Assembly (NCBI RefSeq): GCF_005144965.1
Contig: NZ_CP039704.1
Location: forward strand, 1,651,001 to 1,715,000
Direction: 5' to 3'
DNA from: Hankyongella ginsenosidimutans
Lineage (GTDB): Bacteria; Pseudomonadota; Alphaproteobacteria; Sphingomonadales; Sphingomonadaceae
DNA length: 64,000 nt
Below, in pieces: positions 21,836 to 32,622 of the stretch. Made by a program: the position numbers and the translations under genes. Position 1 is the stretch's first letter. Every line of letters starts with the position of its first letter. The notes below the pieces were generated by a model that was given only the letters and a program-made list of their open reading frames with translations, was not told the DNA's origin and did no database searches.

Positions 21836-22702
21836 ATGAGTCTCGCTGGCAAAACTCTGTTCATCACCGGCGCCAGTCGCGGCATCGGCCTGGCGATTGC
21901 ACTGCGCGCGGCGCGCGACGGCGCCAACGTCGCGATCGCCGCCAAGACCGCCGAGCCGCACAAGCATCTGCCCGGTACCGTCTATTCGGCGGCCGAGGAG
22001 ATCGAGGCGGCCGGCGGCAAGGCCCTGCCGCTGATCGTCGATGTGCGCGACGAGGAGTCGGTTCTGCAAGCGGTTGCGACGACCGTCGAGACCTTCGGCG
22101 GCATCGACATCTGCGTCAACAACGCGTCGGCGATCAGCCTTTCGCCGACCGAGGCGACCGAAATGAAGCGCTACGACCTGATGCACCAGGTTAATACCCG
22201 TGGCACCTTCCTGGTCTCCAAGGCCTGTGTGCCGCACCTGCGCAAGGCGCAGAACCCGCATGTGCTGATGCTGTCGCCGCCGCTCGACATGAAGGCCAAG
22301 TGGTTCGCACCCCATGTCGCCTACACCATGGCCAAGTTCGGCATGTCGTTGTGCGTGCTGGGCATGTCGGCGGAGTTCCTGAAGGACAAAATTGCCTTCA
22401 ACGCCTTGTGGCCGCGCACCACGATTGCAACAGCCGCAGTCAAGTTTGCGCTGCTCGGCGACGAAGGCATGCGCAAAAGCCGCACCGCCGATATTCTGGC
22501 GGATGCGGCCTACGAGATTTTCCACGAGCCGTCGGCCAGTTTCACCGGCAATTTCCTGATCGACGACACTTATCTTACGGGCAAGGGCGTCACCGATTTC
22601 GACCGTTACCGGGTCGATCCGAGCCAGCCGCTGTTGCCGGATTTCTTCGTGCCGGACGATATGCCGCCGCCACCGGGGATAAGCCTCCTGCCGGTGGGAT
22701 AA
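21836..22702 (+). CDS. Short-chain dehydrogenase, HSDL2-like
   Basis: Intact 288-residue SDR. The TGASRGIG cofactor loop is at residues 11-18, NNAS follows, and the catalytic Tyr/Lys are in HVAYTMAKFGMS. WPRTTIATAAVKFALLGDEG and the C-terminal VDPSQPLLPDFFVPDD are typical of the HSDL2 branch (peroxisomal and mitochondrial lipid metabolism in animals, fatty-acid gene clusters in bacteria). It follows the hydratase by 15 bases with a GGGGAGAGG ribosome site, so it belongs to the synthetase-hydratase operon. Confidence 0.88.
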   Translation: MSLAGKTLFITGASRGIGLAIALRAARDGANVAIAAKTAEPHKHLPGTVYSAAEEIEAAGGKALPLIVDVRDEESVLQAVATTVETFGGIDICVNNASAISLSPTEATEMKRYDLMHQVNTRGTFLVSKACVPHLRKAQNPHVLMLSPPLDMKAKWFAPHVAYTMAKFGMSLCVLGMSAEFLKDKIAFNALWPRTTIATAAVKFALLGDEGMRKSRTADILADAAYEIFHEPSASFTGNFLIDDTYLTGKGVTDFDRYRVDPSQPLLPDFFVPDDMPPPPGISLLPVG

Positions 22703-22763
22703 GCGGCTTTGCCTTCCCGGCGGTGAACGTGGTAGCGAAAGCGCCCAACCACGAGCCGCCATC

Positions 22764-24170
22764 ATGTCGCACCTGACCCTTCCCGAGGCCGATCCCGCGC
22801 CTGGGGCACCGCTTCTGCGCCGTCTGCGCGCCGAGACGGCGACCCTGCTGAAGCTCGCCTGGCCGATGATGATCGCGCAGGCCAGCCGCATGGGCCTGAA
22901 CGTCATCGATACGGTGATGGTCGGGCAGGCGAGCACGCAGGAACTCGCCTATCTCGGCATGGGTCGGGCGCTGAACTGGGTGGCGATCATCTCCGGCATC
23001 GGCCTGATGGCGGGGATCTCCGTGTTTGCCGCGCGTGCGGTCGGAGCCGGCGATCCCCGTCGGTGTGGCGACATCATGCGCCAGGGGCTGCTCTATGCGC
23101 TGGCGCTCGGCGCGGCGCTGACGGCGCTCATCCTGCTGCTGGCGCGCCCGGTTCTCCAGTTGGCCGGCCTCGCGCCGGATCTGGTGGATGGCGGGGTGGC
23201 CTTCAGTGCGGCGATCTCGCTTGGCTACATCCCGACGCTCGTCGGTTCGGCGGCCTACTTCTTCCTGCAGGGGATCGGCCGACCGAAGCCGGGCATGATC
23301 ATCACCACCTCGGCGCTACCGCTCAATGTCTTTCTGAACTGGGTGTTCATATACGGCAATCTGGGTGCGCCGGCGCTCGGCGCGACGGGTGCGGCGCTGG
23401 CGACGGCGCTCGCCGTGACGCTGACGACGCTGGTCGAGCTCGGCTATCTGCGCTGGATGCCGGATGCGGAACGTTACGGCGTGCTCGATCGCGGGTGGCG
23501 ACGCGCGTGGCGTGAAGGCCGGGCTTTGCGCCGGTTTGGCTTTGCGCCGGGTCTGGCCACCATGCTCGACCTGCTGGGGCTTAATACGCTGGCGGTCTGG
23601 GCCGGGCGTTTCGGCGCGGCCGTGGCGGCTGGCTTCCAGATCCTGCTTTCGCTGCATCTGATCGTGCTGATCATCGGCATCAGCCTGGCGACGGCGGCGT
23701 CGGTCCGGGTCGGCAACGCGTACGGCGCGCAGCAATGGCGCGAAATCGGGCTGCGCTGCTGGCTGGCGAGCGCACTCAGCGTGCTGACCATGGCGCTTCT
23801 GGTGGCGGTGCTATACCCGAACCTGTCGCTGGCGATCCGTCCGTTCAACCCGGATGCCGCGACGGCGGCTGCAGCGATCGCGCAGTTGCGCGCGTTCACG
23901 CCGTTCATGCTGTTCGATGGCGTCGCCTTCGTGCTCATGTTGTCCTTGCGCTCGGCTGGCGACGAGGTCGTGGCCTCCGTCTTGCAGATCGTGGGCTATC
24001 TCGGGGTTGCGCTGGCGGCGGCCACCGTCCTTGTGGTCGGGTTCGGCATGGGCGGGGTTGGGCTGGCGCTGGCGTTCGGGATCGGCATGCTGTTCACCGC
24101 GCTGGCCATGGCCTGGCGCTTTCGGATTGTCGCCGCGCGGCTGGCGGCGCGCGCAAAAGCTGGGCCGTAG
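22764..24170 (+). CDS. MATE-family multidrug exporter (NorM-like)
   Basis: Cation-coupled efflux protein with 12 membrane segments in 468 residues, intact. Two MatE repeats are visible: LKLAWPMMIAQASRMGLNVIDTVMVGQ opens the first, and RFGFAPGLATMLDLLGLNT the second. FFLQGIGRPKPGMIIT and NWVFIYGNLGAPALGATGAALAT match the cytoplasmic and loop motifs of the family. It starts 61 bases after the SDR gene and may be transcribed with it. Substrates cannot be predicted. Confidence 0.9.
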   Translation: MSHLTLPEADPAPGAPLLRRLRAETATLLKLAWPMMIAQASRMGLNVIDTVMVGQASTQELAYLGMGRALNWVAIISGIGLMAGISVFAARAVGAGDPRRCGDIMRQGLLYALALGAALTALILLLARPVLQLAGLAPDLVDGGVAFSAAISLGYIPTLVGSAAYFFLQGIGRPKPGMIITTSALPLNVFLNWVFIYGNLGAPALGATGAALATALAVTLTTLVELGYLRWMPDAERYGVLDRGWRRAWREGRALRRFGFAPGLATMLDLLGLNTLAVWAGRFGAAVAAGFQILLSLHLIVLIIGISLATAASVRVGNAYGAQQWREIGLRCWLASALSVLTMALLVAVLYPNLSLAIRPFNPDAATAAAAIAQLRAFTPFMLFDGVAFVLMLSLRSAGDEVVASVLQIVGYLGVALAAATVLVVGFGMGGVGLALAFGIGMLFTALAMAWRFRIVAARLAARAKAGP

Positions 24171-24193
24171 AGTCTGGGTTGCCCCAGGGGAGG

Positions 24194-25998
24194 TCAGGCC
24201 GAACGCCGCGCCGCGCCAGCGTCCAGCACCGCGGCTGGCACCGCGAGTGTGACCGTCGTGCCGACCTGCAGGGTGCTGCTCAATGTCAGGGTGCCGCCCA
24301 TCATCTCCAGGAACTGCTTGGCCAGCGGCAGGCCAGGCCGACGCCGCCGTAGCGGCGGGTCTCCGAGGATTCGACCTGCGCGAACGGCTTCAGCACTTCC
24401 TCGAGCATGTCTTCCGGAATGCCGATGCCGTGATCGACGATCGTCACCACGATTTGTGGCCCGGACTTGCTCACCGCGATCTCGATAGGGTCGTCGACGT
24501 CCGAGAACTTGATCGCGTTGCCGACGATGTTGATGAGGGCCTGCCGCAACAGGCGCGGGTCGGCGTAGACGCTGTGCGGTGTCTCGATGCCGGTCAGCAC
24601 GATGCGACGGTGCGTGCCGATCTGGCGGCCCATGGCGATGTGGCTGGCGGTCTTCACCAGCTCGCAGATATCGATGGCGTGCAGGTCGACGCTGACCTTG
24701 CCGGACTCGATGCGCGCCAGGTCCAGCATGTCGTCGACCAGGCTCAGCAGATGGTGGCCGCTGTAGAGGATCAGGCGGGCGTAATCGCGCTGCTTTTCCG
24801 CTTTGTCGCCCGTGCGCTCGGCGTCCTGCACCAGCAGATCCGAAAAGCCGATGACGGCGTTGAGCGGCGTGCGTAACTCATGGCTGATGTTGGCGAGAAA
24901 GCGGGATTTGGCCTGACTGGCTTCCTCGGCGCCGACCCTGGCGGCCTCCAGATCGAGTTGCAGCGCCAGCAGCTCCGCCTCGCGCAGCTTCAGGCTGGTG
25001 ACGTCGACATGGCTGACGGCGACGTGGCCGTTCGACAGGCGGCGGACCGTGCTGCGCAGCCAGCTCCTGCCCAGTTGCAACTCTGCGATGGTGACCGCGA
25101 AGGACTCCAGCGCCTCCCGGTCGTCGGTCAGGATCTGCATTTCCGGCAGATTGCGCACCATGGCGACAGCACCAATTTCCCGCGCTGTCATGCCCCGGCT
25201 GAGCGCGCTGCGCGACAGGCCGAGCAAGGTGCTGTAGGCATCGTTCCAGAGCAGCAGGCCGCCCTCTTCGTCGAACAGTGCGAAGGCTTCGGCCGCGCCG
25301 CTCAGCTCCGCCCACTCGTTCTGAGCCGTCAGGAACCGCCGATTGGCGTTCTGCGCCGTCTCCTGCGATCGGTAACTGGACAGTAGCGAGCGATAGACGA
25401 TGCGGGAGGCAAGCGACATGCCGCCCGCCAGCAGCACAATGAAGGTCGCAAACGGCAAGCCGACGCCGCCCGGGGCAAGCGCATAGTAAACCGCATAAGG
25501 CGTCAGCGCGCAGATGGTGAACAGGCGCATCGCCGTCTGCACTGGCGACAAGATGACCCAGGCGCCGCTGGCGGCGGCGGCCACGGTCATCGTCATGATC
25601 ATCTGGCGTTGCGGATCGAGCCACCAGAACGCGGCGATGCTTGCGCCCCACACGAGACCGGCGGCCGTCAGCCATAACGACGCTTGCCGCAGGACACGCT
25701 CGGCTGCGCGCGCGGTCACGCCGACGCGGCTGATGATCCAGAGATTGCGCGCCCTGAGCGCCGTCAGCACCAGCAGACAGCCGACCCAGCCGCAGAGGAT
25801 GGGCTCAGGCACCCAGCCCCAGAACGTGGCAAGAATGGCGACGGCGGCAACGGAGGTGATGCCGAAATTGACGCGATTGTAGACGATATAGGCGCTGGCC
25901 AGCATGATCGAGGGCTGCGACGCATCGTGATACTGGATTTGCAGCGGGGCGGTGAGCCACCGGATGAAATCTCGCGTATGCGCCAGAATCTGCACCAT
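24194..25998 (-). CDS. Membrane sensor histidine kinase with PAS domain (frame broken once)
   Basis: Sensor kinase whose stimulus is unknown. An N-terminal region of about 210 residues holds several membrane helices; a PAS-like domain follows (FALFDEEGGLLLWNDAYSTLL), then a coiled coil and HisKA (ISHELRTPLNAVIGFSDLLVQ, with the phospho-accepting His). The HATPase has N box INIVGNAIKFSD, G1 VDHGIGIP and G2 GGVGLGLP, the last across a frame change near 24335. The tail EMMGGTLTLSSTLQVGTTVTL ends at 24194. No response regulator is adjacent, so its partner is encoded elsewhere. Confidence 0.87.
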
Positions 25999-26062
25999 GA
26001 GTTCCGAGGTAGTGCCAAACCTTTAAGGGATGGTTAACCGGTGTTAATCACCTTCGGCTTGC

Positions 26063-27321
26063 TTATGCCGGGCGGGTCTGCCCGCTGCCGCGTACGAGAT
26101 ATTTGTAGGTGGTGAGCTGTTCGACGCCCACCGGGCCGCGCGCGTGCATACGCCCGGTCGCAATGCCGATCTCCGCACCGAAGCCGAATTCTCCGCCGTC
26201 CGCGAACTGGGTCGAGGCGTTGACCAGCACGATCGCCGAGTCGACCTGGGCGAGAAATCGCTCGGCTGCAGCGGTGTCCTGCGTGACGATGGCGTCCGTG
26301 TGATGCGAGCCGTAACGGTTGATGTGGCCTATCGCGCCGTCAACCCCGTCAACCAGGGTCGCGGAGACGATCGCATCAAGATATTCGGTCGACCAGTCGA
26401 GGTCGTTGGCCAGGGCTATGCGAGGGTCCAGCGCCGCCAGCTCCGGCGTTGCGCGTACGGTGCAGCCGGCGTCCAGCAGGGCGGTCAGCACTGGCGTCGC
26501 CAGATGGCCAGCGCCTGCGCGGTCGATCAGCACGGTCTCCGTCGCGCCACAGACGCCGGTTCGGCGCAGCTTGGCGTTCAGGGTCACTGTGACCGCCATG
26601 TCCCGGTCCGCGCCGGCGTCGATGTAAGTGTGGCAGATACCTTCCAGGTGCGCGAACACCGGCACGCGCGCTTCCGTCTGCACCCGCTCGACCAGCGACT
26701 TGCCGCCGCGCGGCACCACCACATCGATCAGTCCCTGCGCCGCGAGCAGCGCACCGACAGCGGCACGGTCAACGGTCGGCACCAGTTGAATGGCATCCGC
26801 CGGTAGATCGACAGCGCGCAGCCCCGCGACAAGGCAGGCGTGCAGTGCGGCTGAGGACTGCACGGATTCGCTGCCACCGCGCAGGATCACCGCATTGCCG
26901 GCCTTCAAGGCGAGCGCACCGGCGTCGGCGGTCACGTTCGGGCGGCTCTCGTAGATCACCGCGATCACACCGAGCGGCACCCGCACGCGCTGGAAGCGCA
27001 GGCCGTTGGGACGCGTCCATTCAGCCAGCACGGTGCCGACCGGGTCGGGCAGGGCGGCGACATCCCGCAGGCCCTGGGCAATGCCGGCCAGGCGCTTGGG
27101 GTCGAGCTGAAGGCGGTCGAGCATCGCCCTGAGAGGCCGCGTGCTTGCGCTTGCGCCATGTCCTGCGCATTGGCGGCGAGGATCGTTTCCTCGGCGGACA
27201 GCACCGCCGCGGCGGCCGCATCCAGCGCGCGGGATTTCTGCTCCGGCGTCGCCAGGGCGAGCGCTTGCGCAGCAGCGCGGGCACGCAGGCCCATATCCTG
27301 GATCAAGGCGTCAGGGGTCAT
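26063..27321 (-). CDS. proA: Gamma-glutamyl phosphate reductase (frame broken once)
   Basis: Second step of proline synthesis: NADPH reduction of glutamyl 5-phosphate. It begins [19 protein letters not shown]. The ALDH-like fold shows [42 protein letters not shown] and catalytic Cys in [14 protein letters not shown]; the C-terminal [20 protein letters not shown] is diagnostic. One G is missing near 27130 ([12 protein letters not shown]). The start overlaps the proB stop as ATGA. Confidence 0.93.
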
Positions 27322-28442
27322 AACAGCACCAGGGAATCGCGGTGGATGACGGCAGCCCGGGGGCATAGCCCAGCAGGGCGGCGATGTCAGCGCTTTGCAG
27401 CCGCGGATGCGCTGGACTTCGTCCGCATCGTAGCTGGCCAGGCCGCGTGCGATCAATGTGCCGTCGGCGCTGCGCACATCCAGCACATCGCCGCGCGCAA
27501 AGGCCCCGGTGCAGGCGGTGACGCCAGCCGCCAACAGGCTGCGCCCCTCCCGCAGGGCGCGCACCGCGCCATCGTCGACGGTCAGCGCGCCGGCAACCGT
27601 GATGCGCCCGGCCAGCCAGCGCTTGCGCGCGGCAAGCGGCGTGCCCGTGGCGACGAAGACAGTACCGGTGCCGCCCGCACGGAAATGCACAAGTGGCCGT
27701 TCGACGTGACCGGTGGCGATGGCGAGGTGGCAGCCGCCGCCGATGGCGATGCGCGCCGCCTTCAGCTTGGCCGCCATACCGCCCGACCCCATGCCGGATG
27801 CGCCCGCGCCGCCCGCCTGCGCCTCGATCTCGGGCGTGATCGCCGCCACCGCCGCCAGCCGCGTCGCCGTGGGGTCGTGGCGCGGATCGGCGGTGTAGAA
27901 ACCGTCGATGTCGGAGAACAGGATCACCCCGGATGCCTCGACGGCCTGACCGACGCGTGCGGCCAGCCGATCGTTATCGCCGAAGCGAATTTCCGCAGTC
28001 GCCACGCTGTCGTTCTCGTTGATGACCGGCATCGCGCCAGCCTCCAGGAGACGCCCGACGGTCGCGGTCACGTTCAGGTAGCGGCGGCGATCCTCAAGGT
28101 CGTCCAGCGTCAGCAGCAATTGCGCCGCCTGGACGTCGTGCTGGGCCAGCAGGTCGGCGTAGGTCTGCGCGAGTTCGATCTGGCCGACGGCGGCTGCCGC
28201 CTGCGCATCCTCGAGGCTTGCCCGTCCGCCCTTGGGAAATTTCAGCCGCCGCGCGCCAGCGCCACCGCGCCGGACGACACGATGAGCACCTGCTGCCCGG
28301 CGGTGCGGCGTTCGACCAGTTCCGCCAGCAGGCCGGCCAGCCATTCCCGCCGGACCCGCCCGTCCGGCGCCACCAGCAGGGACGAGCCGATCTTGACCAC
28401 CAGGCGCGGGCAGACATCCGGATCGAACAGCCGCGCGTCCAT
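27318..28442 (-). CDS. proB: Glutamate 5-kinase (frame broken)
   Basis: First step of proline synthesis. The kinase domain shows RLVVKIGSSLLV, VLIVSSGAVALARG, PVINENDSVAT, FGDNDRLAARV, LFSDIDGFYTADPR and GSGGMAAKLKAARIA. A C-terminal PUA domain follows (DDGAVRALREGRSLLAAGV, GDVLDVRSADG). Frame changes occur near 28255 and near 27360-27400, where the true tail would read AALLGYAPG to DSLVLL. As it stands, one long frame runs falsely from proB into proA. It starts one base after obgE ends. Confidence 0.92.
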
Positions 28443-28443
28443 G

Positions 28444-29467
28444 CTAGACCGGCGACCAGTCGGCGGTATCGGCCGCCGGACGTCCTTGCGCGATCACTTC
28501 GATCAGCGCATCCAGAATGGGCGTCAAACCCTGGTGCGCTGCCGCCGAGACCTGGTGTACCGGCTTGCCGATCGCGCGCGCGAGTGCCCCTGCCGGCGCT
28601 TGGCGACCGCCGGCTCGACCAGGTCGCACTTGCTGAGCGCGACGATCTCCAGCTTATCCTCAAGCCCGCCGCCATATTCCCGCAGCTCGTGTCGAACCGT
28701 GCGGTAAGCGCGGGTCGGGCTGTCGACCGTCACGTCGATCAGGTGCACCAGCACGCGGCAGCGCTCGATGTGGCCGAGGAAGCGATCGCCGATGCCGACG
28801 CCTTCGGCCGCCCCTCGATAAGGCCCGGGATATCGGCCAGCACGAAATCGACGCCCTTGTGCTCGACCACGCCCAGTTGCGGTTTCAGGGTCGTGAACGG
28901 ATAGGCGCCGACCTTGGCGTTGGCGTTGGTGACCGCGTTGATGAAGGTCGACTTGCCGGCATTGGGAAAGCCCAGCAGTCCGGCGTCGGCGATCAGCTTC
29001 AGGCGCAGCCACACCCACAGCTCCTCGCCGGGATAGCCCTTGGTGAACTTGCGCGGCGCGCGGTTGGTCGATGTGGCGTAGGTGGCGTTGCCCCTGCCGC
29101 CGTCCCCGCCGCGCAGAAGTTGCAGCCTTTGGCCCGGCCGGGTCAGGTCGGCGATCACGGTCTCGCGGTCCTCGGCGAGGATCTGTGTGCCGGCCGGCAC
29201 CTTGATGACGATGTCATCGCCAGAACCGCCAGTGCGGTTGGAGCCCTGGCCGTGATGGCCGCGCCCGGCCTTGAAGTGCTGCTGGTAGCGGAAATCGATG
29301 AGCGTGTTCAGCCCGGCCACGCACTCGAAGATGATATGCCCGCCGCGTCCGCCGTCGCCGCCGTCTGGGCCGCCGTATTCGACGAACTTTTCGCGCCGGA
29401 ACGAGACGCAGCCGTCCCCGCCCTGGCCGGACGCGAGATAGATTTTGCACTGGTCGAGAAACTGCAT
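28444..29467 (-). CDS. obgE: Obg/CgtA GTPase (frame broken twice)
   Basis: Ribosome-associated GTPase acting in 50S assembly and stress signalling. The N-terminal Obg fold is glycine-rich ([27 protein letters not shown]). The G domain has G1 [10 protein letters not shown], switch [10 protein letters not shown] and G3 DIPGL, then in other frames G4 SKCD. Frame changes lie near 28815 (ADIPGLIEG to [15 protein letters not shown]) and near 28600. [13 protein letters not shown] is the conserved start. It is first of the conserved obgE-proB-proA operon. Confidence 0.94.
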
Positions 29468-29540
29468 GGACGCCGACGGCCTTTCAAATCGCAAGTGTGC
29501 ATATGCGAAAAAGCGGTCGAGTCAAACATTCCGGCCATGT

Positions 29541-30013
29541 TCAGGCGGCGTGCGCGGCGTGCGCGGCGCGCAGCGGCGGTTCCGCCTGGCTTTCGCGTGC
29601 CTGAACCAGGGCCTGCGCGAACTTCAGCGCAGCCGTGGGCGGCATCGCCTCCGGCTTCCAGTGCGCGGTTGGGCTGTAGCGCAGCAGCAGGGCCGCCGTT
29701 TCCGGGCTGTCGTCGCGCAGCAGCATCTGCCAGCGGCCGAACTCGCGTTCGTCAATCCGCGAGAAATCGAGCAGAACAATGCGCTGCTGCCGGGGTCGCG
29801 CGCCATGAACAGGAAGGCATCGGTCAGGCGCGCGCGGTCGCCTTCGAGGATTTGCAGGAAGTTATCCCAGTCGAACAACAGCGCGCCGGTAATCTGGCGC
29901 TCAGCGTAGTGCCTCGCCGACTCGTCGTGGATCGCGCGGAATATGGTCTTGTCGTTGGCCTGGCCAACCGGAAATTTGGTCTGCGACGCGCAGATCATGC
30001 GGGCGAGAGGCAT
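29541..30013 (-). CDS. BLUF-domain-like protein lacking the photoactive tyrosine (frame broken once)
   Basis: BLUF domains are FAD-binding blue-light sensors. This protein of about 157 residues keeps the fold pattern: MPLARMICASQTKF (beta 1), RQITGALLFDWDNFLQILEG (beta 2-3) with Gln54, and DEREFGRWQM near the domain end, across a frame change near 29790. The position of the essential Tyr (LIYxS consensus) is Cys8 (MICAS), and the flavin-contacting Asn position is Tyr36. It may therefore not be a photosensor, or may bind flavin differently. An alanine-rich tail follows. It is a separate gene 73 bases upstream of obgE on the same strand. Confidence 0.75.
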
Positions 30014-30201
30014 GGCGGGTCTCCGTCGGAGCCCGGTGTGCGCCCGTGGGTCGCCCCTGGCGGATAGCCGTCCGGGGCGGCAACGCGGCCCGCGCCGGTC
30101 CATCTGTTGCTCCGATGTTCAGCCTATGCGCGAGTCGTTGCGATTTCAATAACAACCTTGGTGAAGTTCGTTCGCTCTGTGCTCGACGAAACAATCGCTA
30201 C

Positions 30202-30370
30202 TAGAGTCTGTTCGTTTCGGACGGGATCGTCATTGCAAGGCGTTTACGCCGAGGCAATCCAGGAACACCTGTGTTTCAATGGATCGCCATCCCGGCTTTC
30301 GCCGGGACAGGCTCAGCTTTGCTGCCTCGCGATGACGACGGCGCTACAATCGAAACAGGGCAGTCCCTAA
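30202..30370. repeat. TA-bounded palindromic element beside sdhA
   Basis: The left end is TAGAGTCTGTTCGTTTCGGACGG-like and the right end, reversed, is TTAGGGACTGCCCTGTTTCGATTG-like. Inner arms CGTCATTGCAAGGC and GCCTCGCGATGACG pair. It fills most of the 381-base gap between the BLUF gene and sdhA; nothing else is seen there. Confidence 0.65.
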
Positions 30371-30394
30371 GCCCGCCGCCCAGGCTCAGTCGGA

Positions 30395-32179
30395 TCAGTA
30401 AACGCGCGCTTTCGGCTTGATGTACTCCACATCGCTCGAGAGCGTGTAGGTGTGGACCGGGCGGTAGTCGAGGGTGACAGCACCATCCTTGAACCATGTG
30501 ATCGTGTGTTTCATCCAGGTTTCGTCGTCCCGCTTTGCATGGTCCTCATGCATGTGGGCGCCGCGGCTTTCCTGGCGGTTGCTGGCTGAGTAGACGGTCG
30601 AGACGGCCTGGCCGATCATGTTGTCGAGTTCCAGCGTCTCGATCAGGTCGGTGTTCCAGACCAGCCCGCGGTCGGTGATGCCGATGTCGGCCATCGACTG
30701 GTAGACGGCGTCGATCTTGCGCTTGCCTTCGTCCAGCACTTCGGTGGTGCGGAACACGCCGCAGTTGGCCTGCATGGTCCGCTGCATGGCCAGACGCACC
30801 TGTGCGGTCGGGGCGTCGCCCTTGGCGTAGCGGAAGCGGTCGAGCCGGGTCAGCGCCATATCGGCGGAGTCGGCGGGCAGCGGCGCTGTTTCATATCCGG
30901 CCGGTACAGCGCGTTGATGCGGTGGCCGGTCGCACGGCCGAACACCACGAGGTCGATGAGGCTGTTCGAGCCAAGCCGGTTCGCGCCGTGCACGGAGACG
31001 CAGGCGGCTTCTCCGACCGCGAACAGGCCGGGGACCACGGTATCCGGGTCGCCGTCCTTCAGGGTGACGACCTCGCCGTGATAGTTGGTCGGAATGCCGC
31101 CCATGTTGTAGTGGACGGTCGGCACGACCGGGATCGGGTCCTTGCGCAGGTCGACGCCGGCGAAGATCTTCGCTGTCTCGGTGATGCCGGGCAGGCGCTC
31201 GGCGAGCACCGCGGGGTCGATGTGGTTGAGGTGCAGGTGGATGTGATCGGCTTCCTTGCCGACGCCCCGGCCTTCGCGGATTTCCTGCGCCATGGCGCGC
31301 GCCACCACGTCGCGGCTGGCGAGATCCTGGCCGACGGCGCATAACGCTCCATGAAGCGTTCGCCGGTCGAATTGGTCAGGTAGCCGCCTTCGCCGCGCGC
31401 GCCCTCGGTGATCAGCACACCCGCGCCGTAGATGCCGGTCGGGTGGAACTGGACGAACTCCATATCCTGCATCGGGATGCCGGCGCGCAGGGCCATGCCG
31501 CCGCCGTCGCCGGTGCAGGTGTGCGCCGAGGTCGCGGAGAAGTAGGCACGGCCGTAGCCGCCGGTCGCCAGCACCACGGCATGGGCGCGGAAGCGGTGGA
31601 TCGTGCCGTCTTCCATGTTCATGGCGATGACGCCGCGGCAGGCCCGTTCTCCATGATCAGGTCGATGGCGAAATATTCGATATAGAAGTCGGTCGCGTAC
31701 TTGAGGCTCTGCTGGTAGAGCGCGTGTAGCATGGCGTGGCCGGTGCGGTCGGCTGCAGCGCAGGTGCGCTGCGCGGCGGGCCCGGCACCCATGTTCTGGG
31801 TCATGCCGCCGAACGCGCGCTGATAGATCCGGCCATCCTCGGTGCGGCTGAACGGCACGCCGAAATGCTCCAGCTCGTAAACCGCCGCCGGTGCCTCGCG
31901 GCAGAGATACTCGATCGCGTCCTGGTCGCCGAGCCAGTCGGAACCCTTGACCGTATCGTACATGTGCCAGGTCCAGTGGTCCGGCCCCATGTTGCCGAGC
32001 GAGGCGGCGATGCCGCCCTGGGCCGCGACCGTGTGGCTGCGTGTCGGGAACACCTTGGTGATGCAGGCGGTCTTCAAACCCGATTCCGCGATGCCCATGG
32101 CCGCGCGCAAGCCGGAGCCGCCGGCGCCGACGACGACGGCATCGTAGGTGTGGTCGGTGATCGGATAGGCGGTGTTCAT
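30395..32179 (-). CDS. sdhA: Succinate dehydrogenase flavoprotein subunit (frame broken three times)
   Basis: Catalytic FAD subunit of complex II. Motifs: [35 protein letters not shown] with the FAD-attaching His, [85 protein letters not shown], and the [22 protein letters not shown] tail. Frame changes near 31640, 31340 and 30890 are consistent with single missing bases. It follows sdhD by 42 bases. sdhB, normally next, is not found downstream within the window. Confidence 0.93.
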
Positions 32180-32221
32180 GCCGAAAGGCTCCTCAAGAGC
32201 GGGCGGTGCCCGCGCGTAGCG

Positions 32222-32611
32222 TTAGAAACCGGGCGCGCCGAGCGCGAGCTTGGCGACCGCGAAGATGCAGGCGACGGCGCAGGCGACGCAGGCGAGGTTG
32301 ATGGCGACCAGCAGGGTCAGCTTGGCACCGGGCGCGTGCAGATAATCCTCCACCGCGACCTGGGCACCCAGCGCGATGTGGTAGAAGATGTTGACCGAGA
32401 ACAGGATCAGCAGCACCGCGACCAGCGGCTGCGACACCCAGGTGGTGAAGGCGAAGTGATCGCCCGCGACGCCGAGCGCCAGCGACACGATCAGCCACAG
32501 GCCGAGCGGGACGTTGGCGATGGCGGTGATCCGCTGCATCCACCAGTGGTGCGTACCACCTTTGGCGGCACCGAGGCCGCGGACCTTGCCCAGTTCCGAG
32601 CGCATTGCCAT
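32222..32611 (-). CDS. sdhD: Succinate dehydrogenase membrane anchor subunit
   Basis: Small cytochrome b anchor of complex II, 129 residues, intact. It has three membrane helices. GGTHHWWMQRITAIANVPLGLW is the typical opening, with the quinone-site region in HWWMQR; NIFYHIALGAQVAVEDY contains the probable heme-ligand His followed by the conserved EDY. It lies between sdhC (11-base gap) and sdhA. Confidence 0.9.
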   Translation of the reverse strand: MAMRSELGKVRGLGAAKGGTHHWWMQRITAIANVPLGLWLIVSLALGVAGDHFAFTTWVSQPLVAVLLILFSVNIFYHIALGAQVAVEDYLHAPGAKLTLLVAINLACVACAVACIFAVAKLALGAPGF

Positions 32612-32622
32612 GGTCAAACCCC

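Noticed and set aside
26965..28344. Apparent ProB-ProA fusion protein like eukaryotic P5CS
   Set aside because: The continuous frame is produced by frame changes near 27360-27400; restored codons give a proB stop overlapping a proA ATG, as in separate bacterial genes.
27145..28707. A 520-codon plus-strand open frame
   Set aside because: Opposite strand of proB and proA, both firmly identified by motifs.
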